A stretch of 64,000 nucleotides of DNA from DASYPQ01 sp046155895. Lineage in GTDB: Bacteria > Planctomycetota > UBA1135 > GCA-002686595. The notes below the pieces were generated by a model. The model was not told the DNA's origin. It saw nothing but the letters and a program-made list of their open reading frames with translations, and did not search any database. The stretch is from NCBI GenBank assembly GCA_046155895.1, contig JBJXFB010000118.1, positions 1 to 64,000 on the forward strand, in the 5' to 3' direction. Numbering within the stretch: position 1 is the stretch's first letter; every line of letters starts with the position of its first letter. Below are positions 10,295 through 21,600 of the stretch, in pieces. The position numbers were made by a program, and so were the translations under genes.

Positions 10295-11017
10295 ATGCTC
10301 CGTTCCACGACTTTTCTTGGCCTCGCGTTGCTCGCCGGCCTGGCGGGAGGATGCGGCCCGGGCGGGGAGGCGCGCTCGGCGGACGGCGCTTCGCTGTCCC
10401 CGGAGGCACTGGCGAGGCCGAGCCCCGACGCGCGCGCGACCGATCCCTCTCCCGCGGTCCCGGCCGACGCTCCCAGGGTTGTGTTCCTGGGCGACAGCAT
10501 CAGCGCCGGGCTGCATCTCGAGCCGGGCCAGGCCTTCCCGGCGTTGTTGCAGCGGACGCTTGCGGCCGAAGGGCATCCGTTCCAGCTCGTGAACGCGGGC
10601 GTGAGCGGCGACACGAGCGCGGGCGGACTGCGACGCCTCGATTGGCTGCTCGAGCAGGAACCCGAGGTGCTCGTGGTCGAGCTCGGAGGCAACGACGGGC
10701 TGCGAGGCCAGCCGCTGGGAGAGATCGAGGCGCGCCTGCGCGAGATCGTGCAGCGCGCCCAGGCGGCGGGCGCGCGCGTGCTGCTCCTCGGCGTGCGCGT
10801 GCCCCCGAGCCTGGGAGCCGAATACGCGGGCGGTTTCGAGGCGATCTACCCGCGCCTGGCCCAGGAGCTCGACTGCGCCCTCGTGCCGTACTTCATGGAG
10901 GGCACGGCCGGCGTCCCCGGGCAGATGCTCGAAGACGGCATCCACCCGAGCGCCGCGGGCCACGCGCGATTGGCCGAAAACGTCGCTCCCGCGCTGCGCG
11001 AATTGCTGCGGCGTTGA
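10295..11017 (+). CDS. tesA: SGNH/GDSL esterase, TesA-like lipoprotein
   Basis: This 240-residue hydrolase is of the TesA / arylesterase type, which hydrolyses acyl-CoA thioesters, lysophospholipids and small esters in the periplasm. The start at 10295 gives a lipoprotein signal (LGLALLAGLAGGC, lipobox Cys20), followed by a Pro/Ala-rich tether. All SGNH blocks are present: GDSISAG (nucleophile Ser), the Gly of NAGVSGDTSAGG, GGND (oxyanion Asn) and DGIHPSAAGH (catalytic Asp and His). A start at 10211 would add a basic leader without a signal sequence and is less likely. It is divergent from ybbA-ybbP, the same order as in many proteobacteria. That neighbourhood suggests a shared role in envelope lipid handling. 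Confidence 0.88.
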   Translation: MLRSTTFLGLALLAGLAGGCGPGGEARSADGASLSPEALARPSPDARATDPSPAVPADAPRVVFLGDSISAGLHLEPGQAFPALLQRTLAAEGHPFQLVNAGVSGDTSAGGLRRLDWLLEQEPEVLVVELGGNDGLRGQPLGEIEARLREIVQRAQAAGARVLLLGVRVPPSLGAEYAGGFEAIYPRLAQELDCALVPYFMEGTAGVPGQMLEDGIHPSAAGHARLAENVAPALRELLRR

Positions 11018-11042
11018 GATGGCGCGCGACCTCGGGGGCGAC

Positions 11043-11048
11043 TAAGGT
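11043..11048 (+). promoter_or_regulatory. -10-like TAAGGT before helicase
   Basis: The hexamer lies 12 bases before the ATG at 11061, so any leader would be only a few bases. No Shine-Dalgarno sequence is visible. Confidence 0.35.
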
Positions 11049-11060
11049 CTCGCCCCCCGG

Positions 11061-13106
<2,046 letters not shown>

Positions 13107-13119
13107 GATGCACCAGACC

Positions 13120-14184
13120 ATGACGACGAACTCCCCCCGCGGCGCTCTAGCTCTCGTGAATCGCTCGATCTTGGCCCTGGTCGTCACGCTCACGCCGACT
13201 CTCGCCCAAGAGTCGAAACCCGACCCCTACCACACGCCGACCGGGGCCAAGTCGACCCCGTACATGCCGCGAGTGATCATCCGCAACATCCGGGAGGACC
13301 GCGCGGGAAACATCTGGTTCGCCACGTTCGGCGGGCCGATTCGCTACGACGGCAAGGAATTCAGGAACTTCTCGGAGGAGGCGGGTCTGCCGAACACGCG
13401 CGTCTTCTCGATGCTGGAAGCTCGATCGGGCGCGCTCTGGTTCGGTTCCATCCAGGGCGGTGCGTCGCGCTACGACGGGAAGTCGTTCGTGAAGTTCACG
13501 AAGCAAGAGGGCCTCGCCGGCGACAACGTGCTCTGGATCTTCGAAGATCGCGATGGGCACGTCTGGTTCGGCACCGACCACGGTGTCAGTCGCTACGACG
13601 GCAAGTCGATGACCAACTTCACCACGAAGGATGGACTGGTCCACGACTCGGTCTACACGATCGCCCAAGATGCTTCGGGGAAGATCTGGTTCGGAACGCA
13701 GGGCGGGATCTGTTCCTACGACGGCAAGTCGTTCTCCGATTTCGCCGAGCAGGCTGGTAGGTCCTTCAAGAACGTCCGCTCGATGGTCGTGGACCGATCC
13801 GGGAACCTCTGGTTCGGCGGCCAGGAGGGAGCCTTCCGCTACGACGGCAAGAGGGTGACGAGTTTCACGTCCAAGGAAGGGCTGCTGAGTGATTTCGTCG
13901 GCTCGATGATCGTCGATAGGGCGGGAAACCTCTGGCTCGGGCATCCCGGACAGTTCCTCGGCGGCGCTGGAGGCGGCGCCACGCGATACGACGGCAAGAC
14001 CTTCGAGCACTTCAATCAGGAGAACGGCCTCGCCAGCGCCACCGTGTACGCCATGCTCGAGGACAAGGCGGGGAGGATCTGGTTCGGCAGCGCCGACGCG
14101 GGCGCCTGTCGCTACGACGGCAAGACCTTCTCTCCGTTCTCCGCCATTTCGCCGCCGCCTGAACCTCAAGCGCCACCGAAGTAG
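13120..14184 (+). CDS. Secreted two-component-regulator-propeller (Reg_prop) repeat protein
   Basis: This 354-residue protein has a signal peptide (SILALVVTLTPTLAQ) and then about seven copies of a roughly 40-residue unit. Each unit has an IWFGT-like strand, G.SRYDGKSF, a Phe-Thr strand, a GL turn and an ED..G turn. These are Reg_prop repeats, the propeller blades of periplasmic sensor domains in hybrid two-component proteins. Here the repeats stand alone: no transmembrane segment, kinase or DNA-binding domain follows, so it is more likely a secreted binding protein. The last repeat is followed by a Pro-rich tail. It converges on the CHAT-TPR gene with 23 bases between stops. Function unknown. 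Confidence 0.8.
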   Translation: MTTNSPRGALALVNRSILALVVTLTPTLAQESKPDPYHTPTGAKSTPYMPRVIIRNIREDRAGNIWFATFGGPIRYDGKEFRNFSEEAGLPNTRVFSMLEARSGALWFGSIQGGASRYDGKSFVKFTKQEGLAGDNVLWIFEDRDGHVWFGTDHGVSRYDGKSMTNFTTKDGLVHDSVYTIAQDASGKIWFGTQGGICSYDGKSFSDFAEQAGRSFKNVRSMVVDRSGNLWFGGQEGAFRYDGKRVTSFTSKEGLLSDFVGSMIVDRAGNLWLGHPGQFLGGAGGGATRYDGKTFEHFNQENGLASATVYAMLEDKAGRIWFGSADAGACRYDGKTFSPFSAISPPPEPQAPPK

Positions 14185-14207
14185 CCGCCGTTCCTCGGCG
14201 TGGCGCG

Positions 14208-17200
14208 CTAGTCCGGATCGCCCGTCAGCACCCAGGCAGCCCAGTCGCGCGGGGTGTACTTGGGCTTGCCGCTCTCGTCCTTCGCGTTGCGGAGTTTCGT
14301 CTTGGCCTCCCACAGCGCCTGGTGCTTGGGCTTCTTCTCGATCCAGAGGCGCCGGTAGAAGTCGATCATCAGGTCTTTCGTCGCCTCGTCGGGGACCTTC
14401 CACAGGCTGGTGATGACTGACCGCGCGCCGGCCATGTGCAACGCCTTCTGCAACGACGCGACGCCCTGGCCCGCTCGGCGCACGCCGACGTTGGTGTCGC
14501 AAGCAGAGAGCACGGCGAGCTCGCAGTTCCTGAGATCGAGCGCCGCGATCTCCTGCGCCGTGACGAGGCCCGGGATGCGACCGACCGAGTTCACGGGAAG
14601 GTTCGCGCCAGCCAGCGCGAGGCCGCAGAGGAGCATCGGGCTCATGCCGCGGACGCGTTCGGACTCGTCGAGGCGCAATCCCACGAGCGGGTTCTGGCGG
14701 GCGCCCGCGAGCGCACTCGCGGGCTCCGGCTGCGGATCCGCGCTCGAGCGCACCGACTCCGGAGCAAACCACCCGTGCGTCGCGACGTGGAGCCAGCGCG
14801 CCTTGGGCGCGAGCTCGATCAGCGCCTCGCGCGAGGCCTTGCGGCGCTCGAGCAGGACGGAGGGCGCCTTCTCCCCGAAGCTGTCCTCGAAATACTGCGC
14901 GATGCCGCGCACTTCAGCGCGAGTCTCGGGAAGGGTCGCGAAGCCTCGCTCCCAGATCCCGCCGCGCAACAGGCCGGCGTCCTCGCCCGACCTCGTCGCC
15001 GCGGCCGCGAGCACGCCCGTCTCCTCGGCCAGCTCCTCCGTGCTCGCCGGATCCGCGTCGAATGCGGGGTGACCGATCGCGAGCAAAGTCGACTCGCCGG
15101 CCAGCGGCTCTTCAGGCAGGAGCAGTTCGATCAGCGAGGAGCGCACCTCGATCCGAAGGACATCGCCGAGCGAGGGAGAGAACTCTCCGCCCCCCGGCGG
15201 GGTGTCCACCGATGCCTCCACGCCCGGCGTTTTCCTCGCCCATGTGTCTCCAGCCGGTAGCGCATCCAGGGGGATTGCGTGCAATGCGTCGTCGAGGACG
15301 ACGATGACCCGTTCGACTCCCTTGAGCGCTCCGTGCAACGGATCGAACACTCGAGCGCGCACTTCGCTGCCCAGATCCACGAAACTCGGCGTGCTGGAGT
15401 CGACAACGACTCCACGGTCGCCGACAGCGACTCCACGGTCGTCGGGAGCGACTCCACGGTCGTCGGGAGCGACTCCACGATCGATGGAATACCCGATCCG
15501 CTCTCGCCAGCGCTCGATCGCGGCTTCGACGGGAGCCGCCGGTCCAAGATCGATCATCTCGAGGATCGGGCTCCCTTTCCCTGCGGCGAGCCCGTCGATC
15601 CGCACCCCAGGTCGTACAACGAACGCGATCAGGCTGTCGACGCTACTCCAAGTCGCCGGATCGCCGCGCTGAAGGGTCTCGATCGACGTCCTCCGCCAGG
15701 CGACGAGCGCATCCGCGGGTCCGAGGTCCTTGGTCAAGTCCTCGAGCGTGGGGTCGATCGCAGCCGCGCTGCCGAGGAGCCCACTCGCGTGTTGCGCGAA
15801 CTCACGACCCGTCTGATCGATCGCTGTGCGCGCCCGCCCCAGATCCTCGGCACTGCCTCCCGACTGCGCGAGACGCGCGAGCTCCTCTGTCTCGACGGCG
15901 ATCCGCACCCGCAGTTCTTCTCCGACCTCATCGCTTACCCCACGTGCAGCGAGGCGTGATGCGATCAGTCCGCCCGCGCGGCTCGACTCCCCGAGCAGAA
16001 AGATCTCGCCCTGGACCTCGTCGCCCAAGTCGACGATGCCGTACCCGCGTGCGAGGGAGAAGGCGTTTACAAGATCCACGTCAATGGACGCCAGACGTTC
16101 CTCGACCTCGCGAGGAGAGCTCTCAAGCAGAGTCGACTGTGCCGACCTGCGCAGCCCGCGCGAGAGATCGAGGGCCAGGGTCCGCAGCGCACTCCTCCTT
16201 CCACCCTCGTCCTCTCCACCTTCATCCCCTCCCCCGAGAAGCGCGCCTAGTGTGGCGGCCAAGTTCCCCCGCGCCACCGCGATGTGGGGGTGGTCGGCGG
16301 GCAGGGTGCGCTCGTAGACCTCGAGCGCTTGCTCCTCGAGAGCGCGCGAGGCAGTGGGGTCACGCAAGATCCTGAGCGTAGTGGCAAGGTTCAACCGCGT
16401 GGCTGCGAGGTCGGGGTGGTCGGCGGGCAGCGTCCGCTCGAAGACCTCAAGCACGCGCTCCTGGAGAGCACGCGCAGCCGAGAGGTCGCCCAGGTCGACA
16501 AGCGTGCCAGCCAGACTGGACCGTGCTCGCGCGAGCGCGGGGTGATCAGCTGCTAAAGTGCGCTCACGGACCTCCAACACGTGCACCTGGAGAGCACGCG
16601 CTGCGGAGAGTTCGCCCAGCCTCCTTAGCGTGTCGGCCAGGGCCCCCCGAGCCTGCGCGAGGAGGGGGTGATCGTCGGGCCGCGTGCGCTCGAGGACTTC
16701 CAGCGCCCGCTCCTGCAAATCGCGCGCGGCACGGAGGTCTCCTAGAGGCCCGAGTATGTCGGCCAGACCCAGTTGCGCCATCGCGAGGTCGGGGTGGTCG
16801 GCGGGCAGCGTGCGCTCGAGGAATTCCAGCGCCCGCTCCTGCAAATCGCGCGCGGCGTGGAGGTCTCCCAGGGACCCGAGTGTGCCGGCCAGACCCTGCC
16901 GCGCCATCGCGAGGTCGGGGTGGTCGGCGGGCAGCGTGCGCTCCCGGACCTCCAGGACCTGCTCCTGCAAATCGCGCGCGGCGCGGAGGTAACCCAGGGT
17001 ATTGAGCGTTGCGGCCAAGTTCCCCCGCACCGTCGCGAGGTGGGGGTGGTCGGCGGGCAGCGTGCGCTCGAAGACCTCCAGCACGCGCTCCTGGAGCGCG
17101 CGAGCAGCCCGAAGGTCACCCACCTGCTTGAGCGCGCCGGCCAAGTTCAACCGCGCTATCGCGACGTGGAGATGGTCGGCGGGTAGTGTGCGCTCGCGGA

Positions 17201-18575
17201 CTTCCAGCACTTGCTCCAGCAACGTGCGCGCGGCACTGAGGTCACCCTGGGTAATGAGCGTAATGGCCAAACTCTCCCGCACCGTAGCCAGGTCGGGGTG
17301 ATCGGCAGGTAGTGTGCGCTCGCGAACTTCCAGCACACGCTCCTCGAGCGCGCGCGCGGCCTGCAGGTCGCCCAGTTTCCCGAGCGTGCCGGCCAGGTTC
17401 AGGCGCGCCAACGCTAGGTGGGGGTGATCGGCGGGCAGCGTGCGCTCGCGGACCTCAAGTACGAGCTCCTCGTACTCGCGCGCACCCGAAAGGTCGCCCA
17501 GGGACTTGAGTGTGGTGGCCATATTCCCCCTCGCCGCCACCAGGTCTGGATGGTCGGCGGGCAGCGTGCGCTCCCTGACCTCCAGCACCCGCTCGAACAG
17601 CGCGTGCGCGGTCGAGAGGTCGCCCAGATTGAGGAGCGTGACAGCCAAGCCGGCCCGTGCCCACGCCAAGTCGGGATGGTCGGCGGGCAACCTACGCTCC
17701 CTGACTTCCAGCACGCGCTCGAACAGCGCGCGCGCGCCCGAAAGGTCGCCCAGAGTCATGATTGTGATTGCCAAGCCCCCCCGCGCCGACGCGAGATCGG
17801 GGTGATCTGCGGGAAGCGTGCGCTCGAAGACCTCCAACACGCGCTCCATCAGCGCACGCGCAGCCGTGAGGTCACCGAGGTCGTAGAGCGTGCCGCCGAG
17901 GTTCGCGCGCGCCCTTTGGAGGTCGGGGTCGTCGGAGGGAAGCGTGCGCTCTCGGACCTCCAACACGCGCACGAACAGCTCGCGCGCAGCCTTTAGGTCG
18001 CCTAGGGTTTTGAGCGTGTTTGCCAAGCTCTGCAGTGCCAGCATCAGGTCAGGGTGATCCGGGGGCAGCGTGCGCTCGCGGACTTCCACCACGCGCTCCT
18101 GAAGCGCGCGCGCGGCCGAGAGATCGCCGAGGTCGAAGAGCATGACGGCCAGGTTGTGCCGCGCGCGAAGGAGGTCAGGATGGTCGGCGGGCAGGCGTAG
18201 CTCGCTCTCACGAACTGCCCTCTCGCCCGTCAATCGCGCGGACTTCAAGTCACCGACTTCGCGCGAGAAAGTGCCGAGCTCAAAGAGGAGCTGATCCTCC
18301 TTCGCCGACAGCGATCCCTGCGCGAGTCCTACGAGGGCTCCGACCGCCTTCGCCGCTTGCGCGCGTGCCTCGTCGAGGTCCTCGCGCTCGCGCGCCTCCT
18401 TCGCTCGCGCAAACAGTTCGCGGGCCTCCTTCAGCGCCTCGCTTTCCGGCTCGGGCGCGGGCGCCGGCGCGGGGTCTTGCGCGATGAAGTGGTACAGCGA
18501 GCCGGTCGGCGCGCGGTACCCCGCTCCGGGGAGCGACAGGAGTCCTAGTGCGAGAATCCACGCGAGCGGATGCAT
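14208..18575 (-). CDS. Secreted TPR-CHAT caspase-like protein, 16 TPR units
   Basis: This 1455-residue protein has a signal peptide (WILALGLLSLPGAGY) at the ATG at 18575; GAGG five bases upstream supports that start. Residues about 122-794 form 16 consecutive 42-residue kinesin-light-chain-type TPR units around RTLPADHPDL and LGDLSAAR. An acidic Gly/Glu linker follows, then a CHAT domain (about 1000-1455). The caspase-like dyad is intact: His in HVATHGWF (about 1267) and Cys in LAVLSACDT (about 1359). The protein ends with the usual WAAWVLTGDPD. CHAT proteins are clan CD proteases, and some bacterial ones cleave gasdermins or act in CRISPR-linked proteolysis. Being secreted, this one probably acts in the periplasm. 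A 21-bp repeat codes for DRGVAPD copies within the CHAT region. It follows its paralogue by 64 bases. Confidence 0.9.
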   Translation of the reverse strand: MHPLAWILALGLLSLPGAGYRAPTGSLYHFIAQDPAPAPAPEPESEALKEARELFARAKEAREREDLDEARAQAAKAVGALVGLAQGSLSAKEDQLLFELGTFSREVGDLKSARLTGERAVRESELRLPADHPDLLRARHNLAVMLFDLGDLSAARALQERVVEVRERTLPPDHPDLMLALQSLANTLKTLGDLKAARELFVRVLEVRERTLPSDDPDLQRARANLGGTLYDLGDLTAARALMERVLEVFERTLPADHPDLASARGGLAITIMTLGDLSGARALFERVLEVRERRLPADHPDLAWARAGLAVTLLNLGDLSTAHALFERVLEVRERTLPADHPDLVAARGNMATTLKSLGDLSGAREYEELVLEVRERTLPADHPHLALARLNLAGTLGKLGDLQAARALEERVLEVRERTLPADHPDLATVRESLAITLITQGDLSAARTLLEQVLEVRERTLPADHLHVAIARLNLAGALKQVGDLRAARALQERVLEVFERTLPADHPHLATVRGNLAATLNTLGYLRAARDLQEQVLEVRERTLPADHPDLAMARQGLAGTLGSLGDLHAARDLQERALEFLERTLPADHPDLAMAQLGLADILGPLGDLRAARDLQERALEVLERTRPDDHPLLAQARGALADTLRRLGELSAARALQVHVLEVRERTLAADHPALARARSSLAGTLVDLGDLSAARALQERVLEVFERTLPADHPDLAATRLNLATTLRILRDPTASRALEEQALEVYERTLPADHPHIAVARGNLAATLGALLGGGDEGGEDEGGRRSALRTLALDLSRGLRRSAQSTLLESSPREVEERLASIDVDLVNAFSLARGYGIVDLGDEVQGEIFLLGESSRAGGLIASRLAARGVSDEVGEELRVRIAVETEELARLAQSGGSAEDLGRARTAIDQTGREFAQHASGLLGSAAAIDPTLEDLTKDLGPADALVAWRRTSIETLQRGDPATWSSVDSLIAFVVRPGVRIDGLAAGKGSPILEMIDLGPAAPVEAAIERWRERIGYSIDRGVAPDDRGVAPDDRGVAVGDRGVVVDSSTPSFVDLGSEVRARVFDPLHGALKGVERVIVVLDDALHAIPLDALPAGDTWARKTPGVEASVDTPPGGGEFSPSLGDVLRIEVRSSLIELLLPEEPLAGESTLLAIGHPAFDADPASTEELAEETGVLAAAATRSGEDAGLLRGGIWERGFATLPETRAEVRGIAQYFEDSFGEKAPSVLLERRKASREALIELAPKARWLHVATHGWFAPESVRSSADPQPEPASALAGARQNPLVGLRLDESERVRGMSPMLLCGLALAGANLPVNSVGRIPGLVTAQEIAALDLRNCELAVLSACDTNVGVRRAGQGVASLQKALHMAGARSVITSLWKVPDEATKDLMIDFYRRLWIEKKPKHQALWEAKTKLRNAKDESGKPKYTPRDWAAWVLTGDPD
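15408..15480 (-). repeat. 21-bp tandem repeat inside CHAT gene
   Basis: Three full copies (15408-15428, 15429-15449, 15450-15470) and a partial fourth of a 21-bp unit starting GACTCCACGGTCG on the plus strand. Copies two and three are identical. The protein gains DRGVAPD-type heptapeptides in a loop between the CHAT subdomains. Confidence 0.85.
16197..18212 (-). repeat. Sixteen 126-bp TPR-coding repeats
   Basis: The DNA shows a strong 126-bp period that codes for sixteen 42-residue TPR units. Copies differ at many positions but keep CTCGGCGACCTC- and CCCGCCGACCAC-type cores. It is coding sequence, not a CRISPR or intergenic array. Confidence 0.9.
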
Positions 18576-18639
18576 CGGAGCCTCGGGAGTCGGGCTTGCG
18601 AGCAGTCTGTTACCACCACGCGGAACGCGCAATCTCAAA

Positions 18640-21600
18640 TCACTCCGGATCCCCGTAGAGGACCCACGCCGCCCATTCGCGCGCCGGCACGCCGCGCTCC
18701 CTCATCGTGCGCTTGGCGTTCCAGAGCGCCTCCGCCTTGGACTCCCCCCCTTCCCACACGCGCCGATAGAACTCGACCATCAGCTCGCGCGCGGCTTGGT
18801 CGCCGACGCGCCACAAGGTCGTCAGCGTCGTGCGCGCTCCCGCGGCGCGCAGCCCGGTCTGCAGCGAGCGGATCCCTTGTCCGGCGCGGCGGATCCCGAC
18901 GTTCGTCTCGCAGGCCGACAGCACCGCCAGCTCGCAGCCCGAGAGATCGAGGCCCGACAGCTCCTCGGCGGTCAGGATCCCCGGCGCGCGACCGCTCGCA
19001 TCCGGCTCCGTGTTCGCGCCCGCGAACGCGAGGCCGCACAAGCTCATCGGCGCCATGCCGGCGACCGTCTCGTGCAGGCTCGACGCGCTCCAGAGCTTGC
19101 CCGTCGAACGCGTGTCCGACGTCGACGGCATCTCCTCACCGGCGAAGTATCCGTGCGTCGCGAGGTGCACGTACCGCGCGGAAGGAGCCTGTTCCACGAA
19201 GGACGCCCGAGTCGCGGCGCTACCCGTGAGGAGGCGACCCTGTCCGGGGAACTTGCGCTCGAAGAGCTCTCCGATCTCCTCGACCTCGGCCTGGCTCCCC
19301 GATAGCGGGGTGAACGACCCCGCCGGGCCGAAGTCGATCCCCCCCATGGCGAGGAGGATCGGCTCTCCCTTCGGTGGCTCGAGGGCGCCAAGGAGCCGCG
19401 CGAACGAAATCTCGTTTCGGATCGCGAGGCGATCGCCCACGAGGCCACCCTCGAGCGGCAGCGCATCCAGGGGAACCAGGAAAAGATCGTCGTCGGGGCA
19501 TACGTGGAGCGTGCGCGCGTCGCCTGCGGCCTTCGAAACCGGGTCGAGCACGAGCGCGCGCAGAATCTCCCCCGCGCGCGCGGGATCGTCGGCGGAGGCG
19601 GGCCGCGCGCCGACGGACAGGCCGCGCCCGGGCGACTCGCCGAGCGCCGCGCGCCAGCGCGAGATCGCGCCGTCGACCGCGTCGAGGCGGCCGAGCTCGA
19701 CTCGCGCGAGATCCCCCTCGGACGTCACGACGTGGGCCAGGAGCATGTCCGTCACCGCGCCGCCATCGACATCCCTCCGGCTGACGGAGTACCGCCGATA
19801 CCCCACCGCCGCGGAACCCACGGGAAGCGCTTGCGCGAGCGCCGTGAGCTCGATCGCGCGCGGTACGCGCCCCTGCGCTTCGAGCGCCCCTCGCAGCTCG
19901 CGCTCCGCCTGGTCGAGCTCGCGCACCGCCGCCGCCAGCGCCTGCGTCGACCTCGAACGGTCGGCGCCCGGTCGCTGGGCCTCGGCGGCGCGGTCCTGCA
20001 CCTCACCTCGCCGATCGAGGACGGCGCGGCGAAGCTCTGCGATCTGGGGATCGTCCGAAACCTCGCCGAGCTCGCCGGGCGTCGCGGAAGCGACGGATCG
20101 CAGCGTCTCGACGAGCTCGAACGCGCGTGGCTGCAGATCGGCCGGTGACTCCGGTTCGGCGGCCAGCATGAGCACGGTCGAGACGGGGTTGTCGGCTTCG
20201 TGGACGGCCTCGCCCAGTTCGCGGTCGGACAGCGCGTGCGCCGACACGAGTCGCCGCCGGTACGCGTCGACGACGTCGCGCACGAGCGCGCCCATGGGCT
20301 CGAGCGCGCCCGTCATCCCGAGGACGAGCGCGAGATTCATGCGCGACTTCTGCACCTCTGGCCCGTCCGCGGGCCGGAAGGCGAGATCGGTCGCCAGGAC
20401 CCGCTCGAATCCCTGACGCGCGCCCGCGAGGTCTTCCTGCCGCATCCGCAGAATAGCCATGCTCGTGCGCGCCTCGCGCAGGCTGGGGTCACCCTCCGTC
20501 AGCACCGCCTCGAACCCCTTGAGCGACTTCTCCATGAGCTCGCGCGCAGCGGGCAGCTCGTCGAGTGCCTCCAGCGTGCGCGCCAGGTTGAGGCGCGTGG
20601 ACGCGAGCGCGATGGCTTCGGGAGGCAGGACGACCTCCTGAACGGCGAGCGCCTGCTCCAACAGCGCGCGCGCGGCCTCGTGGTCGCCCGCCGCCCCGAG
20701 CAAAGACGCAAGGTTGCTGCGCGCGCGCGAAACGGAAGGGTGACCCGGGGGGAAGTTCGCTTCCACGCCTTCGAGCGCCTGCTCCATCAGCACGCGCGCC
20801 CCGCGCGTGTCGCCGAGGCCGCTCAGGACCCCGGCCAGCTGCCCGCGGGTCAAGTGGAGGTCGGGGTCGTCGGGAGGACGCGTCCTTTCCCGGATCTCGA
20901 GCTCGTGTTCGAGGATCTCTCGCGCGCGCAGGAGATCGCCCCTGGCCACGAGCAGCGCGGCCTCGTTTCCCCGCGCCAGCGAGACGTAGTTGTGGTCGTC
21001 CGGCAGCATCCGCTCGAAGACCTCGCGGGCCTTCAGCGTGAGCTCCATGGCCTCTTCGCTCTCGCCGAGGTTGTAGAGGAGCCCGCCCAGGTTCGAACGC
21101 GCCAGAGCCAGGCGGACTTCGTCCCGGGGCTGCGCGCGCTCGAGCGTCTCGATCACGCGCCGCAGGATCGGCGTTGCAGCGTGCAGGGCGCCGGAGTCCT
21201 GAAGCAGGCTCGCCATGTTGATTCGCATGCCCAAGAGGTTGGGATCTGAATCGGGCAGCCGCCGCTCCAGGATCGCAAGCCCTGGCTCGAGGAGCTCGCG
21301 GGCGGCAGCGGTCTCGCCCTGCATCCCTAGGACGATCGCGAGGCCTTGGCGCGCGATCTGGAGGTCCACGTCGTCGGGCGCGAGGATCTGCTCGAGCTCA
21401 GCGAGCGACTCCTCGGCGAGCGAACGAGCGCGCGGCAGGTCGCCCAGCAGGCGACAGAGCTCGCCCAGCCGCCTGCGCGTGCCCAGCACGTCCTTGTCGT
21501 TCCGCGGAACCGCGGCCAGGCGAAGTGCCAGGACTTCCTCGAGGATCTTGCACGCGCCCGAGGGGTCCCCGTCGCACGAGATGCTCTGCGCCAGGCCCTC

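Noticed and set aside
16197..18212. A regular 126-bp array that looks at first like a CRISPR or satellite
   Set aside because: It is in frame and codes for TPR units; there are no spacers.
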